A DNA stretch of 40,351 nt from DAONBD01 sp964525485 (GTDB lineage Bacteria > Patescibacteriota > Gracilibacteria > UBA1369 > LOWO2-01-FULL-3): the NCBI GenBank assembly GCA_964525485.1, contig CAZGHH010000007.1, forward strand, positions 1-40,351, read 5' to 3'. Below are positions 1 through 7,859 of the stretch, piece by piece; position 1 is the stretch's first letter, and each line of letters starts with the position of its first letter. The notes beneath the pieces were generated by a model, which worked only from the letters and a program-made list of their open reading frames with translations, did no database searches and was not told where the DNA came from. A program made the position numbers and the translations under genes.

Positions 1-1528
1 CCATTTTTTTTGCTTTCAAAAGCAACTCGTTATTTTTCAAAACAGCACTAGCGCCGATTTTTTTTCCATCGCTTTGAATTTTATTTCTCAGCTCAATTAT
101 ATTTTTAATTTTTCCCAAAAACCACGGATCAATTCCCGAAATTCGAGCAATCTCCTCAACCGTCCACCCCTCGCGAAAAGCCTGTGCAATTACAAGAATC
201 CTTTTCGGAGTAGGGTGTTCAATGTCATATTTAATTTCATCGGATTTTATTACGACATCTTCGTTCGCGGTTATTCCATGAAGTCCAACTTGTAGCATAC
301 GTAAGCCCTTTTGTAGTACTTCTTCGAAAGATCTTCCGATCGCCATAATCTCCCCAACGCTCTTCATTTCAGATGAAATTTCTTTTGAAACCATTCTGAA
401 TTTATTTAAGTCCCATCGCGGAATTTTTAATGCAACATAGTCCAAAGCAGGCTCAAAAAACGCAGAGGTATCACGCGTTACAGCATTTCGTAATGAAGGC
501 AGTGTATATCCGAGCGCTAATTTCGCAGCAATATGAGCTAAGGGATAACCGGTCGCTTTTGAAGCCAACGCTGAAGATCGCGACAATCTCGCATTAACCT
601 CAATTACTCTGTAATCGTCAGACTCGGGATCTAGCGCATATTGGATGTTACATTCACCAACTATGCCTAGATGTCTGATAGTCCTGATCGCAATCTCGCG
701 AAGCTTATGATATTCATAATTTGTTAATGTCTGCGAAGGTGCTATTACGATAGATTCTCCGGTATGAATTCCCAGAGGATCGAAGTTTTCCATATTACAA
801 ACCGTCACGCAATTATCGGCGGAATCACGTACAACTTCATATTCAATTTCTTTCCAGCCTTTCAAGCTTTCTTCAACCAAAACTTGCGGACTGTAAGCAA
901 ATGCGGTTTCAAGCAAAGGACCCAGCTCATCGGCATTTCGCGCAAATCCGCTTCCTTTCCCTCCAAGTGCAAATGCCGCACGAATAATCACGGGATATCC
1001 GATTTCTTCAGCCGCCTCGATTGCCTCTTCTACACTTAGAGCCGCCTGACTCCGAGCAGATTTTACGCCTATTTCATCTAACTTTTCTTTGAATAATTCT
1101 CTGTCTTCCGTGTCCAAAATTGTCTCAACGGAAGTTCCCAAAACTTTAACTCCAAATTTTTTTAAAACTCCCCTTTTCCACAGTTCAATTCCGCAATTCA
1201 ATGCGGTCTGTCCGCCAAAAGCCAAAAATATTCCGTCAGGCCGTTCTTTTTCTATTACTCTCGTCACGAAATCAGCATTCACAGGGAGAAAATAAACTTG
1301 GTTAGCAAGTCCCTCGGATGTCTGAATTGTCGCGATATTTGGATTTACCAAAACCGATTGAATTCCCTCCTCTTTTAAGGCTTTGATGGCTTGTGACCCG
1401 GAATAATCGAATTCTCCGGCTTCGCCGATCTTCAAAGCTCCACTACCTAGTACCAAAACTTTTTTAATTTTAGAAAATACCAAAGCCTTGTTTTTTTTAA
1501 GGCCGGTATTAAGAGATTTCTTTGCCAT
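1..1528 (-). CDS. carB: Carbamoyl-phosphate synthase large subunit, N-terminal part (cut by window edge)
   Basis: Makes carbamoyl phosphate from bicarbonate, ammonia from glutamine, and two ATP, feeding pyrimidine and arginine synthesis; the partner is CarA, which is not visible here. About 509 codons are present and the frame runs off the left edge. The translation shows the first ATP-grasp half: GSGALKIGEAGEFDYSGSQA near the N-terminus, then VNPNIATIQTS, the SARSQAALSVEEA segment, EVNARLSRSSALASKATGYP, and the start of the oligomerisation domain (GIDPWFLGKIKNI). I chose the ATG at 1528 because it already leaves about 24 residues before the conserved core; an in-frame ATG at 1561 would add 11 more. 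No Shine-Dalgarno is visible at either. Family assignment is very secure. Confidence 0.96.
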   Translation of the reverse strand, partial: MAKKSLNTGLKKNKALVFSKIKKVLVLGSGALKIGEAGEFDYSGSQAIKALKEEGIQSVLVNPNIATIQTSEGLANQVYFLPVNADFVTRVIEKERPDGIFLAFGGQTALNCGIELWKRGVLKKFGVKVLGTSVETILDTEDRELFKEKLDEIGVKSARSQAALSVEEAIEAAEEIGYPVIIRAAFALGGKGSGFARNADELGPLLETAFAYSPQVLVEESLKGWKEIEYEVVRDSADNCVTVCNMENFDPLGIHTGESIVIAPSQTLTNYEYHKLREIAIRTIRHLGIVGECNIQYALDPESDDYRVIEVNARLSRSSALASKATGYPLAHIAAKLALGYTLPSLRNAVTRDTSAFFEPALDYVALKIPRWDLNKFRMVSKEISSEMKSVGEIMAIGRSFEEVLQKGLRMLQVGLHGITANEDVVIKSDEIKYDIEHPTPKRILVIAQAFREGWTVEEIARISGIDPWFLGKIKNIIELRNKIQSDGKKIGASAVLKNNELLLKAKKM

Positions 1529-1622
1529 ATTGAATTGTTCACAAGGGATTTTAAATTCCATTGTAAAAATAATCAATAAAAATTAGCATGAAGTTATCGG
1601 AAAAATTTTTTAACAAAATGGA

Positions 1623-1952
1623 ATGTCTTTAAATTTAATATCTCTTCTATGCGTTCTGGCTGTGTATGTATTAAGTTTTTTGTTCGTTAAGTTGAAGGTT
1701 TATACTGTTTTAATTCACAGAAAAATCTGGAACACACTGCTTCTTTTGAGCTTCATCGCGCTTTTGGTGACAGTTGTGAATATGTTTATGGCGAATGAAT
1801 TTCAAAAACCGTTTCTTGGTCGCGGATTTTGGTTTTTACATTCACTGGCGGGTTCTGTGTTTAGCTTGATTGCGTTTTTTCATGTAGTGGATCATTTGTG
1901 GTATTTTAAAAATTTAATAATAAGGCCAAAACCAAATGTCACTAAAAATTAG
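1623..1952 (+). CDS. Small multi-pass membrane protein, possibly DUF4405/cytochrome b-like
   Basis: 109 residues with three hydrophobic segments (about residues 2-22, 37-56 and 71-92). Histidines lie at membrane edges or inside the last segment (IHRKIW, LHSLAG, FHVVDHLW). This pattern of spaced membrane histidines resembles small DUF4405 or cytochrome b561-like haem proteins, but no diagnostic motif is present, so function stays open. Its 3' end overlaps the start of the next gene (1936) by 17 bases in a different frame, which suggests translational coupling. It is divergent from carB across a short AT-rich gap. Confidence 0.7.
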   Translation: MSLNLISLLCVLAVYVLSFLFVKLKVYTVLIHRKIWNTLLLLSFIALLVTVVNMFMANEFQKPFLGRGFWFLHSLAGSVFSLIAFFHVVDHLWYFKNLIIRPKPNVTKN

Positions 1953-2289
1953 TAAAAATGTAAAGATTGCGGTATTCGTTCCAATCAGTCATGCGGACAA
2001 AGTTCGCTTAGCGATTGGGGATGCGGGTGGTGGACACATTGGAAATTACAGCCATTGTGTTTTCGTTACTCCGGGCACAGGCTATTTTCTTCCGCTTAAA
2101 GGCGCCAATCCGTTCATAGGAAAAGTCGCAAAATCATCAGTAAAAAGCCCAAAACCGGAACGCGTTCGTGAAGTGAAGATAGAATTCATTTGCCCAAAAT
2201 CAAAAGTCTCAAAAGTCATAAAAGAAATCAAAAAAAACCATCCATACGAGGAGGTCGCTTTTGATATTTTTCAGACATTGGAAGGGTGA
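1936..2289 (+). CDS. NIF3/YqfO insert-domain-like protein (PII/CutA-like fold)
   Basis: 117 residues matching the stand-alone version of the domain inserted in YqfO/NIF3 (DUF34) proteins. Visible hallmarks in order: AVFVPISHADKVRLAIGDAGGG, GHIGNYSHCVF, the GTGYFLPLKGANPFIG stretch, ERVREVKIEF, and the closing NHPYEEVAFDIF. The domain has a ferredoxin-like PII/CutA fold; its biochemical role is not settled in the family. It starts inside the 3' end of the membrane protein gene before it. The TGA stop after ...QTLEG falls at the normal family C-terminus, so TGA is a true stop in this genome. Confidence 0.85.
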   Translation: MSLKISKNVKIAVFVPISHADKVRLAIGDAGGGHIGNYSHCVFVTPGTGYFLPLKGANPFIGKVAKSSVKSPKPERVREVKIEFICPKSKVSKVIKEIKKNHPYEEVAFDIFQTLEG

Positions 2290-2325
2290 GGCTCACGGGG
2301 TATTTAATTCGCCAGGCAAAAATTT

Positions 2326-2411
2326 TGGTGCCGCGGGAGGGACTTGAACCCTCATGTCCTTGCGAACATAGCGTCCTGAACGCTACGTGTCTACCATTTC
2401 ACCACCGCGGC
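2326..2411 (-). tRNA. tRNA-Leu (anticodon CAG)
   Basis: Read on the minus strand this folds as a class II tRNA: acceptor GCCGCGG pairing with CCGCGGC, anticodon stem TAGCG/CGCTA with loop TTCAGGA giving anticodon CAG, a long variable arm (TGTTCGCAAGGACA), and a T-arm with GGTTCAAGTCC. Discriminator A and an encoded CCA tail (2326-2328) follow. It decodes CUG. Confidence 0.96.
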
Positions 2412-2428
2412 TTATGGAAAGCCCCCAT

Positions 2429-2457
2429 AATTTATTCCACAAAGATTTTTAATTCAA
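2429..2457 (-). promoter_or_regulatory. Probable promoter of tRNA-Leu
   Basis: On the minus strand TTGAAT (plus-strand 2452-2457) and TAAATT (2429-2434) are separated by exactly 17 bases and lie just upstream of the tRNA 5' end at 2411. This is inferred from consensus spacing only. Confidence 0.5.
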
Positions 2458-2494
2458 GATACTAAAACCCAAGAAAGGGGAAGGGGGCTTATTA

Positions 2495-2522
2495 TTGACG
2501 TATATCGCGAAAATGGTATTAT
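2495..2522 (+). promoter_or_regulatory. Sigma-70-type promoter for the gene at 2552
   Basis: TTGACG (2495-2500), a 16-base spacer and TATTAT (2517-2522) preceded by TGG, an extended -10. A start about 7 bases downstream gives a leader of roughly 20 bases before the ATG at 2552. Confidence 0.65.
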
Positions 2523-2551
2523 GTAGCGCCAGTCATTAAAAAATTAATTAT

Positions 2552-3136
2552 ATGGATACAGTAGAAATGAGAGGTATAGACTTAGGCGAATTAAAACCTG
2601 GTATGCATACCACATCGGGAACGAGATCTTTGGATAAAGAATTCGGAAATCCTAGCGCGTGTAAACCGTCTGTAAGAGAAGAAGATGCGGACGAAGAAGC
2701 GACTGAAATTATTTACAATTTTTGTAGAGAGGCGGGAAGATTTGTTGCTGTAGAAGAATCATTGATAAGAGAAAAACTTTTAGAGCAAGTTAAATTGGCC
2801 GAAAAAGTTAGAAATGAAAATGCGATTATTAAACAACAAAATGCTACAAGGGGCGGATTTTTGGCGAAGATAGGGATTAGAGAAAAATATATAGAGGAAA
2901 AAGAAGAGCCGGAAGTTTCAATTCTTGCATATAATGAATTTACGTCTGACGGACAAGAGGGCAGTCCTTTAAAAGATGTGCTTTTGAAAATGGTTGATGA
3001 TGGCTATTTGGAGGTTGCTGCAAAAACTAGCCAAGTAACAGTTTTTGCTCCAACAAAAAAGATGTTTTATAAGCCAAAAGAAGACGAGGGGTCTCAAGAC
3101 TGCGGAAGCAGAGTTTTATTTACGCCGATTGGATAA
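2552..3136 (+). CDS. Hypothetical protein, unknown function
   Basis: 194 residues, acidic, no signal peptide or membrane segment. Not recognised. The N-terminal third (to about residue 45) looks disordered. A helical, charged stretch follows (about 45-100, with EEATEIIYNFCREAGRF and LIREKLLEQVKLAEKVRNE). The C-terminal part is mixed alpha/beta (VSILAYNEFTSDG, LKDVLLKMVDDGYLEVAAKTSQVTVFAP). It has its own good promoter (2495-2522) and starts at the first ATG after it, so it is probably a real expressed gene. It is followed after 63 bases by the YgjP-type peptidase gene, which may be cotranscribed. Confidence 0.75.
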   Translation: MDTVEMRGIDLGELKPGMHTTSGTRSLDKEFGNPSACKPSVREEDADEEATEIIYNFCREAGRFVAVEESLIREKLLEQVKLAEKVRNENAIIKQQNATRGGFLAKIGIREKYIEEKEEPEVSILAYNEFTSDGQEGSPLKDVLLKMVDDGYLEVAAKTSQVTVFAPTKKMFYKPKEDEGSQDCGSRVLFTPIG

Positions 3137-3199
3137 CGCTTCTGTTGAATAAAAATTCTGTCTGTAATTTTTCAAATTTAATATATAGTCATAATTGTT

Positions 3200-3817
3200 A
3201 TGCCTATTCAATACGAAACAATTCGATCTTTTCGTCGCACACTTTCAATCCAAGTACATCCTTCAAAAGGTGTAATTGTTCGTGCGCCCCGTTTTATGTC
3301 GGAACGCAGAATTGAAGAGTTCTTAAAAGAAAAAGAAATTTGGATAAAAAAACATCTCAAAAAATTTGAAGAAATAAAATTACAAAAAAAATCTCTCAAA
3401 CAAAAATTTGAGCCGGGCGGTTTGTATCCTTTTTTGGGAGAAAATATTCAGTTACCGGTAGATGATGTAAGAAAAATTGAGGAATGGTACAAAAATAAAG
3501 CATTAAAAGTTTTCGTTGAACGGACAGCACTCTATTCGGCGATACTGTCGGAAATTCAAGGCAAAAGAACGTTCCCAAAAGAAGTGAAAATCAGGGCGTA
3601 CAAATCTCGTTGGGGAACTTGTGCTCGTGACAATGTTATTACTTATAACTGGAAGGCGGCGGAATTTTCTATGCCGATAGTTGATTATTTAGTGATTCAT
3701 GAGCTCTGCCATATCGTTCATAAAAATCATTCACGTAAATTTTATGACTTGGTTTCCAAGCTCGATCCAGACTACAAAATTAACCGAAAAAAACTTCGCT
3801 CAAACGTAAGCCTGTAA
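3200..3817 (+). CDS. YgjP-type (DUF45, SprT-like) zinc metallopeptidase
   Basis: 205 residues. The family carries a gluzincin HExxH zinc site, seen here as HELCH (around residues 168-172) followed by the third ligand region in HKNHSRKFYDLV. Also present is the family-specific KIRAYKSRWGTCA with ITYNWKAAEF, which precedes the active site in all DUF45 proteins. The N-terminus (IRSFRRTLSIQVHPSKGVIVRAP) is the usual beta-rich opening. No signal peptide, so cytoplasmic. Cellular substrate is unknown for the family. Length is normal. It converges on the pilus operon and shares the hairpin at 3830-3861. Confidence 0.92.
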   Translation: MPIQYETIRSFRRTLSIQVHPSKGVIVRAPRFMSERRIEEFLKEKEIWIKKHLKKFEEIKLQKKSLKQKFEPGGLYPFLGENIQLPVDDVRKIEEWYKNKALKVFVERTALYSAILSEIQGKRTFPKEVKIRAYKSRWGTCARDNVITYNWKAAEFSMPIVDYLVIHELCHIVHKNHSRKFYDLVSKLDPDYKINRKKLRSNVSL

Positions 3818-3821
3818 AGCG

Positions 3822-3861
3822 CAAAAAAAAAGCGGCCCATGCTTTTCAACAAAGGCCGCTT
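3822..3861 (-). terminator. Intrinsic terminator of the pilus operon (possibly bidirectional)
   Basis: An 8-bp stem AAGCGGCC/GGCCGCTT (3830-3837 with 3854-3861) is followed on the minus strand by a run of nine T, 19 bases past the pilin stop. On the plus strand the stem is followed by AAATTTT, so it may also stop the peptidase transcript. Confidence 0.88.
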
Positions 3862-3879
3862 AAATTTTAGAAAGAAAAA

Positions 3880-4323
3880 CTATCTTGTAACACTAATTGT
3901 CTCAGACAGTTCAGCACTAGGAGCGGCTACGACAACGCGGCCGTCAGCATCAGTGTTGATGGTGTATCCAGTGTCATAAGTAGTACAGTCTGTGTAGCCT
4001 GCGCCAGCAGCATTAGGATCAAAAGGCATAGCTGCGATATAAGTTGGAACTAAATCGCCACATATGTCTGCTCCGGCAACACTAACGTTTGTAGCTGTGC
4101 CGTCGATGTCAGATGGGAGAGTTCCTCTGTTATCAATAGAGAATTGATGAACAGCGTTCAAGATTGTTTGGACATCAGCTCTTCTCTGGGTGTTGTTTGC
4201 CTGAGAGATCTGTCTGCCAGGATTGATTGCAACGATGACGATAGCCGCCAAGATCGCAATAATCACGATTACAAGAAGGACCTCGATAAGCGTGAATCCT
4301 TTCTTGTTGAGAGTCTTTTTCAT
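3880..4323 (-). CDS. Type IV major pilin (prepilin)
   Basis: 147 residues with a textbook class III signal: KKTLNKKGFTLIEVLLVIV, cleaved after G by prepilin peptidase, with the conserved Glu5 and a hydrophobic N-terminal helix to about residue 30. The rest is a small globular head containing two cysteine-bearing segments (ADICGDL, YTDCTTYDTGYTINTDADG) like GspG/PilA heads. It is the last gene of the operon, directly before the terminator; this place and its compact size point to the main fibre subunit. No Shine-Dalgarno is seen upstream. Whether it makes a long pilus or a short pseudopilus cannot be decided here. Confidence 0.92.
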   Translation of the reverse strand: MKKTLNKKGFTLIEVLLVIVIIAILAAIVIVAINPGRQISQANNTQRRADVQTILNAVHQFSIDNRGTLPSDIDGTATNVSVAGADICGDLVPTYIAAMPFDPNAAGAGYTDCTTYDTGYTINTDADGRVVVAAPSAELSETISVTR

Positions 4324-4355
4324 AGGAAAAAGGTTAAGGTATTAAAAGAATAGAA

Positions 4356-4718
4356 TTAATTAGTATTACTATCTGCATCGCCGGCGATAGCTGTGTCTTC
4401 AGTACCACTGACGGCAGTATTCTCTACGTCATCGCTAGTCTTTATTTGTTCAGGCTCTTTATTCTCCGTATTCTCACCGTCCATCAATTTTCTATCAGGT
4501 AAAACGATACCATTTTGGTATTTCTTTGACAATACGGAATACTGAGACCAGCTCATAATCGGTAATTTGACTTCCAGTACCTCACTCTCATTTGTTGCTT
4601 CAACATCATCAATTCCGAAATATACATAAGCCGCGGAAAAAACAGAAACAACAACAGAGAGGACGATTAGTCCGACGAATATAAATGGATAATATTTCGA
4701 GTAATTTTTAGACTGCAT
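4356..4718 (-). CDS. Small single-pass membrane protein of the pilus operon (PilP position)
   Basis: 120 residues: a short basic N-terminus, one membrane helix (about residues 11-33) and an outside tail. The tail has a short ordered part (LPIMSWSQYSVLSKKYQNG) and ends in a highly acidic, Thr/Asn/Asp-rich, apparently disordered region. It overlaps the end of pilO by 11 bases. The position after pilM-pilN-pilO matches pilP in diderm loci, but there is no lipobox and no PilP homology I can see. A monoderm would not need PilP to reach a secretin, so the role is uncertain. Confidence 0.75.
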   Translation of the reverse strand: MQSKNYSKYYPFIFVGLIVLSVVVSVFSAAYVYFGIDDVEATNESEVLEVKLPIMSWSQYSVLSKKYQNGIVLPDRKLMDGENTENKEPEQIKTSDDVENTAVSGTEDTAIAGDADSNTN

Positions 4719-5337
4719 TTCTACTTTTGGTAAATAATCTTAACATGATGGAAATATTTTTTTCCGTGTTTGCGATTTGTTGGCCAGTTGCGGATTCATC
4801 GTCTTCTTGGAAGGCAGGATTCGAATATTTAATATCTGAAACTTCTATGTAATAAGGAAGGGCGTCCAAGCTACGTATAAAAGATTTGAGATCGCGAATG
4901 CTTCCGTAAAAACTAACATGATATCCGATCATGTTACTACTCGCTTTTATCGGTTTCCCATTGTTGTATCCGAGATTTTCAATGTTTTTGATAGATAAAT
5001 TTAAAGATAGCTCTTGTCCGAGATTCTCGAGTCTACTGATGAAAGTGATGAATTCTTCTTCTGTGGCAGGACGCAGGGCAAGTAAATAATCAACAACTTT
5101 TTGAGTGTCTCCAGTATACAAAGAAAGGCTGTCTTCAAAATTTGGACGCATCTCTTTTGCGGTGTCGATAAAATTCCTGTTATTTCTAATTTCTTCTTGG
5201 ATTGTGATAGTTGAGCTTCCCATTAATACAGCTGTAAAAGCGCTAATGCCAGCCAAAATCAAGCAAAATTTGATAACTCTTGAAGATATCTTTCCTACAC
5301 CTATGTCTATTTGTTTTGGGATGTTAATTTCCGGCAT
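4708..5337 (-). CDS. pilO: PilO-like type IV pilus alignment-complex protein
   Basis: 209 residues: a cytoplasmic N-terminus, a membrane helix (about 23-41), a coiled-coil stretch (TITIQEEIRNNRNFIDTAKE) and an alpha/beta C-terminal domain with ATEEEFITFISRLENLG and IGYHVSFYGSIRDLKSFIRSLDALPYYIEVSDI, typical of PilO/GspM-type domains. It pairs with PilN to link the cytoplasmic PilM to the pilus machine. Its start overlaps the end of the pilM-pilN fusion by 14 bases, which supports coupled synthesis. Assignment is from fold pattern and gene order. Confidence 0.85.
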   Translation of the reverse strand: MPEINIPKQIDIGVGKISSRVIKFCLILAGISAFTAVLMGSSTITIQEEIRNNRNFIDTAKEMRPNFEDSLSLYTGDTQKVVDYLLALRPATEEEFITFISRLENLGQELSLNLSIKNIENLGYNNGKPIKASSNMIGYHVSFYGSIRDLKSFIRSLDALPYYIEVSDIKYSNPAFQEDDESATGQQIANTEKNISIMLRLFTKSRNAV

Positions 5338-6943
5338 ACGCGTATGGTTTTAATTCACTGAATTTTAAATTTAATCTCATCAAGAAGGAAATATTTGTCT
5401 TTTGATCGAAATTTGAGAGAGGTGCTATTAATTTTTCTACGAACGGCAGTGCTTCCAGATTTTTCTGAGTATTCAATAAAAGATCGCGATCAGAAGCGAC
5501 TCCACTGATGTTTATGCTCAGTGCGTCGCTTGAAAATTCCAAAGAAGAAATAGTGATGCCATTCGGAATCACTTTAAAAACTTCATCTAACAAGTATGGA
5601 GTGGAAAATAATTTATTTTGAACAGCGGTTAGTGCGGAAACCTCACTGTTAAAATCCGTTATCGCATTTTTAATTTCTTGATACCTGGCTCCGTATATCA
5701 ACTGCTGCATTGAATTTCTTTCAGCCTCTGTTTGGATTCTCGCATAGACAAGATCTTGATGCCCTATAGTCAAATTCAAAGCCGTAAGCATCGTCAGGCC
5801 TGTCAATAAAATAGAGGAGCCGGCGAGGATCAATGATAGTTTTTTCGAAGACAAAGAATCTCTTAAATAGTCGGGTAATAAATTAATCCCCATGTCATTT
5901 GTTGAAAGTCCTTTTAGAGCAAGTCCGAACGCTTGAGTGAAATATATTGAATAAGGGATGAATCCATCTTTTTGATCAAGAGGGATGAATTTATTACAAT
6001 CTATGGCTATGCCAATTCTCGGGTCGCCAAAAGAAACTTCTTTTCCTGGAAAAGCCTGTTTTGCAAGGTCGTAAAAATTAGGAAGATTTAAAAATTCTCC
6101 AGTTATAAAAACTGTTTTTATATCATTTGCGCCTAAAAAGTTTTTCGCTTCGGCAAAAACTCTTTTTGCGAACTCATCTACATATTGAAGAGAATTTTTA
6201 TCAAAAGTATTTTTTTCCTTTTGTCTGATAACTTCGGCTTCTGTCATTTGAGATTTTTGTGCAATATTTGAAATCAGACTTCTTCCGCTTTCAAGTGAAG
6301 AATAAACATCTTTTAAATCGGCTTCTTTGAAATAAGAATAAGTTGTAACAAGTGAGCCTACGTCAATTACGAGAGACGCGGGAGCTCTTTTTAGCTGGGT
6401 TTTTAAGGCGTGTTCTGCACATTCAGAAGGGATGGTGAAAGCAAAAGGAGTGAGTCCTAAAGAATTTAAAAAAGAAACATATCCGTCGGCGACACTTTTT
6501 TGTACGCAAGTAAAAAGTACGTATTGAGAAGCATGTTTTTCACTAGGTAGATCTTTGTAAAGTACCCTGAAATCCCAATAAACATCATTGATAGAAAAAG
6601 GGATTACCGTTTCGGCTTCAAAAGGTAGAGCTTTTTTAATTTCCTTAGGTTCGAGAACAAGCGGAAATTTAAAAATATGAGTAAAGATTTTTTTTGAAGG
6701 AAAGCTGCATACGACCTTTCTGGATTTTATAGATTGAGGATTTGCAGTATCAAAAAGAGATCTTATAATGCCTCTTAATTCGTCTTTATTTATAATTTCT
6801 CCGTCCCTGATAATTTGAGGAGGAATAGCCACTCTGTTAAAAGACGAGAGTGAAACTTTGTTTCCATACGACGACAACTCTACAACTTGAGCGTAGTAGT
6901 CATGGAAATCTAAACCAACAATTTTTTTAGGGATGAGGGACAT
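5324..6943 (-). CDS. PilM-PilN fusion, type IV pilus alignment complex
   Basis: 539 residues joining two normally separate proteins. Residues about 1-345 are PilM: an actin-like ATPase fold with KIVGLDFHDYYAQVVEL at the N-terminus, KKALPFEAETVIPFSINDVYWDF, and the phosphate-binding LVIDVGSLVTTYSYF. Residues about 350-539 are PilN: the INLLP motif (353-357) that in other bacteria docks into PilM, a membrane helix (about 370-394), a coiled coil and an alpha/beta domain (PYLLDEVFKVIPNGITISSLEF). Fusion would make the PilM-PilN contact permanent and fix their ratio. Frame is continuous. It sits 14 bases after the GspK-like gene and overlaps pilO. Confidence 0.92.
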   Translation of the reverse strand: MSLIPKKIVGLDFHDYYAQVVELSSYGNKVSLSSFNRVAIPPQIIRDGEIINKDELRGIIRSLFDTANPQSIKSRKVVCSFPSKKIFTHIFKFPLVLEPKEIKKALPFEAETVIPFSINDVYWDFRVLYKDLPSEKHASQYVLFTCVQKSVADGYVSFLNSLGLTPFAFTIPSECAEHALKTQLKRAPASLVIDVGSLVTTYSYFKEADLKDVYSSLESGRSLISNIAQKSQMTEAEVIRQKEKNTFDKNSLQYVDEFAKRVFAEAKNFLGANDIKTVFITGEFLNLPNFYDLAKQAFPGKEVSFGDPRIGIAIDCNKFIPLDQKDGFIPYSIYFTQAFGLALKGLSTNDMGINLLPDYLRDSLSSKKLSLILAGSSILLTGLTMLTALNLTIGHQDLVYARIQTEAERNSMQQLIYGARYQEIKNAITDFNSEVSALTAVQNKLFSTPYLLDEVFKVIPNGITISSLEFSSDALSINISGVASDRDLLLNTQKNLEALPFVEKLIAPLSNFDQKTNISFLMRLNLKFSELKPYAYAGN

Positions 6944-6957
6944 CGACAGTCATTATA

Positions 6958-7356
6958 TTAGATTTCTTCCCAAGTAGAAAGGGAAGCGTTTGTGGCATGG
7001 CCTTGAGTGGATATGCTAGCCTCACCACGGAAATTTTGAATGTAATTTAAATAATTTAACGATATGTTTATAGTTTTTGAGCTATCTCCGGCGACTGTTA
7101 TCACGCAACTTCCATCAGTAAAATTTATAGTAGAGCCTGTGTATCCGGTATCTAATTCCAGTCTGTGTAGGGCTTCTTCAAAACATCCCTCTGCAAAATT
7201 TCGCGAGAATTTACTTGCGGCATTGTTCACATGTTGATAGCCGACAGAAATACTGTTTTCAGTCATAGCGACAGCGAGTATCACTACAAAAGCAGATATT
7301 ACCAAAGTACTGATAAGCGCGATTGATCCATTTGTATTTTGTAAGTGTTTAAACAT
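6958..7356 (-). CDS. GspK/PilX-like minor pilin (no Glu5)
   Basis: 132 residues. The N-terminus reads NTNGSIALISTLVISAFVV, a prepilin-like signal whose +5 residue is Leu instead of Glu, as is usual for GspK/PilX-type tip pilins. A single hydrophobic helix (about 10-30) is followed by a head with two cysteines (EGCFEEALHRLEL and GSCVITV), possibly a disulphide. It overlaps the GspJ-like gene by one base. Position as fourth in the H-I-J-K order supports a role at the very tip of the pilus, capping or priming assembly. It is shorter than classical GspK. Confidence 0.82.
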   Translation of the reverse strand: MFKHLQNTNGSIALISTLVISAFVVILAVAMTENSISVGYQHVNNAASKFSRNFAEGCFEEALHRLELDTGYTGSTINFTDGSCVITVAGDSSKTINISLNYLNYIQNFRGEASISTQGHATNASLSTWEEI

Positions 7357-7859
7357 TAAAATCTTCTTAGTGATAATGATAAATGGTAAGGGTAAGAGCG
7401 ATTATAACTTGTGATTTCGGATACGGATTCTATCTCGGCATCGATAACTACCTGGTCAGGAGTTTTTGGTGAAACAACTCTTGTGAATCTTAGAAAATTA
7501 AATTTTACGTCGCTGGAATTTAATTGCATTGGGTCGCCAGAGCCTTCAATTAAATATAAATTTCCGGCATCAAGGTAAAATCTGGAAGCGGCTACTCCAT
7601 TCAAAGCCAATACTCCATCATCAGAATCAAAAACGCTGGTTCCGGCGTCTATACTTTCCGCTGAATGAATTTTTTCTACAAATTTATCGGTTATAAAATT
7701 GCCGCTTGTTTGGATTTCGTGCATATTTTCCGACCATCGAAAAGCGGTCATGATTTGTATTGAAAAAAGAGTGATTGAAAGTAAGAAAACGCTTGTTATA
7801 GCGAAATACATCATTATTTCGATCATCGTGAACCCATTTTTTTGCAATAATTTATTCAT
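7356..7859 (-). CDS. GspJ/PilW-like minor pilin
   Basis: 167 residues with class III signal KNGFTMIEIMMYFAITSVF (cleavage after Gly, Glu5 present), a hydrophobic helix to about residue 33, then a GspJ-like head with SENMHEIQTSGNFITDKFVEKIHSAESI and late beta strands. Third in the H-I-J-K series of minor pilins. The stop of the propeller pilin gene and this start are directly adjacent, and its end overlaps the next gene by one base, so the four are translated as a block. Expected to join the tip complex. Confidence 0.85.
   Translation of the reverse strand: MNKLLQKNGFTMIEIMMYFAITSVFLLSITLFSIQIMTAFRWSENMHEIQTSGNFITDKFVEKIHSAESIDAGTSVFDSDDGVLALNGVAASRFYLDAGNLYLIEGSGDPMQLNSSDVKFNFLRFTRVVSPKTPDQVVIDAEIESVSEITSYNRSYPYHLSLSLRRF

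Noticed and set aside
74..1295. Plus-strand ORFs at the left edge
   Set aside because: They run antisense to carB, whose minus-strand frame is open and highly conserved.
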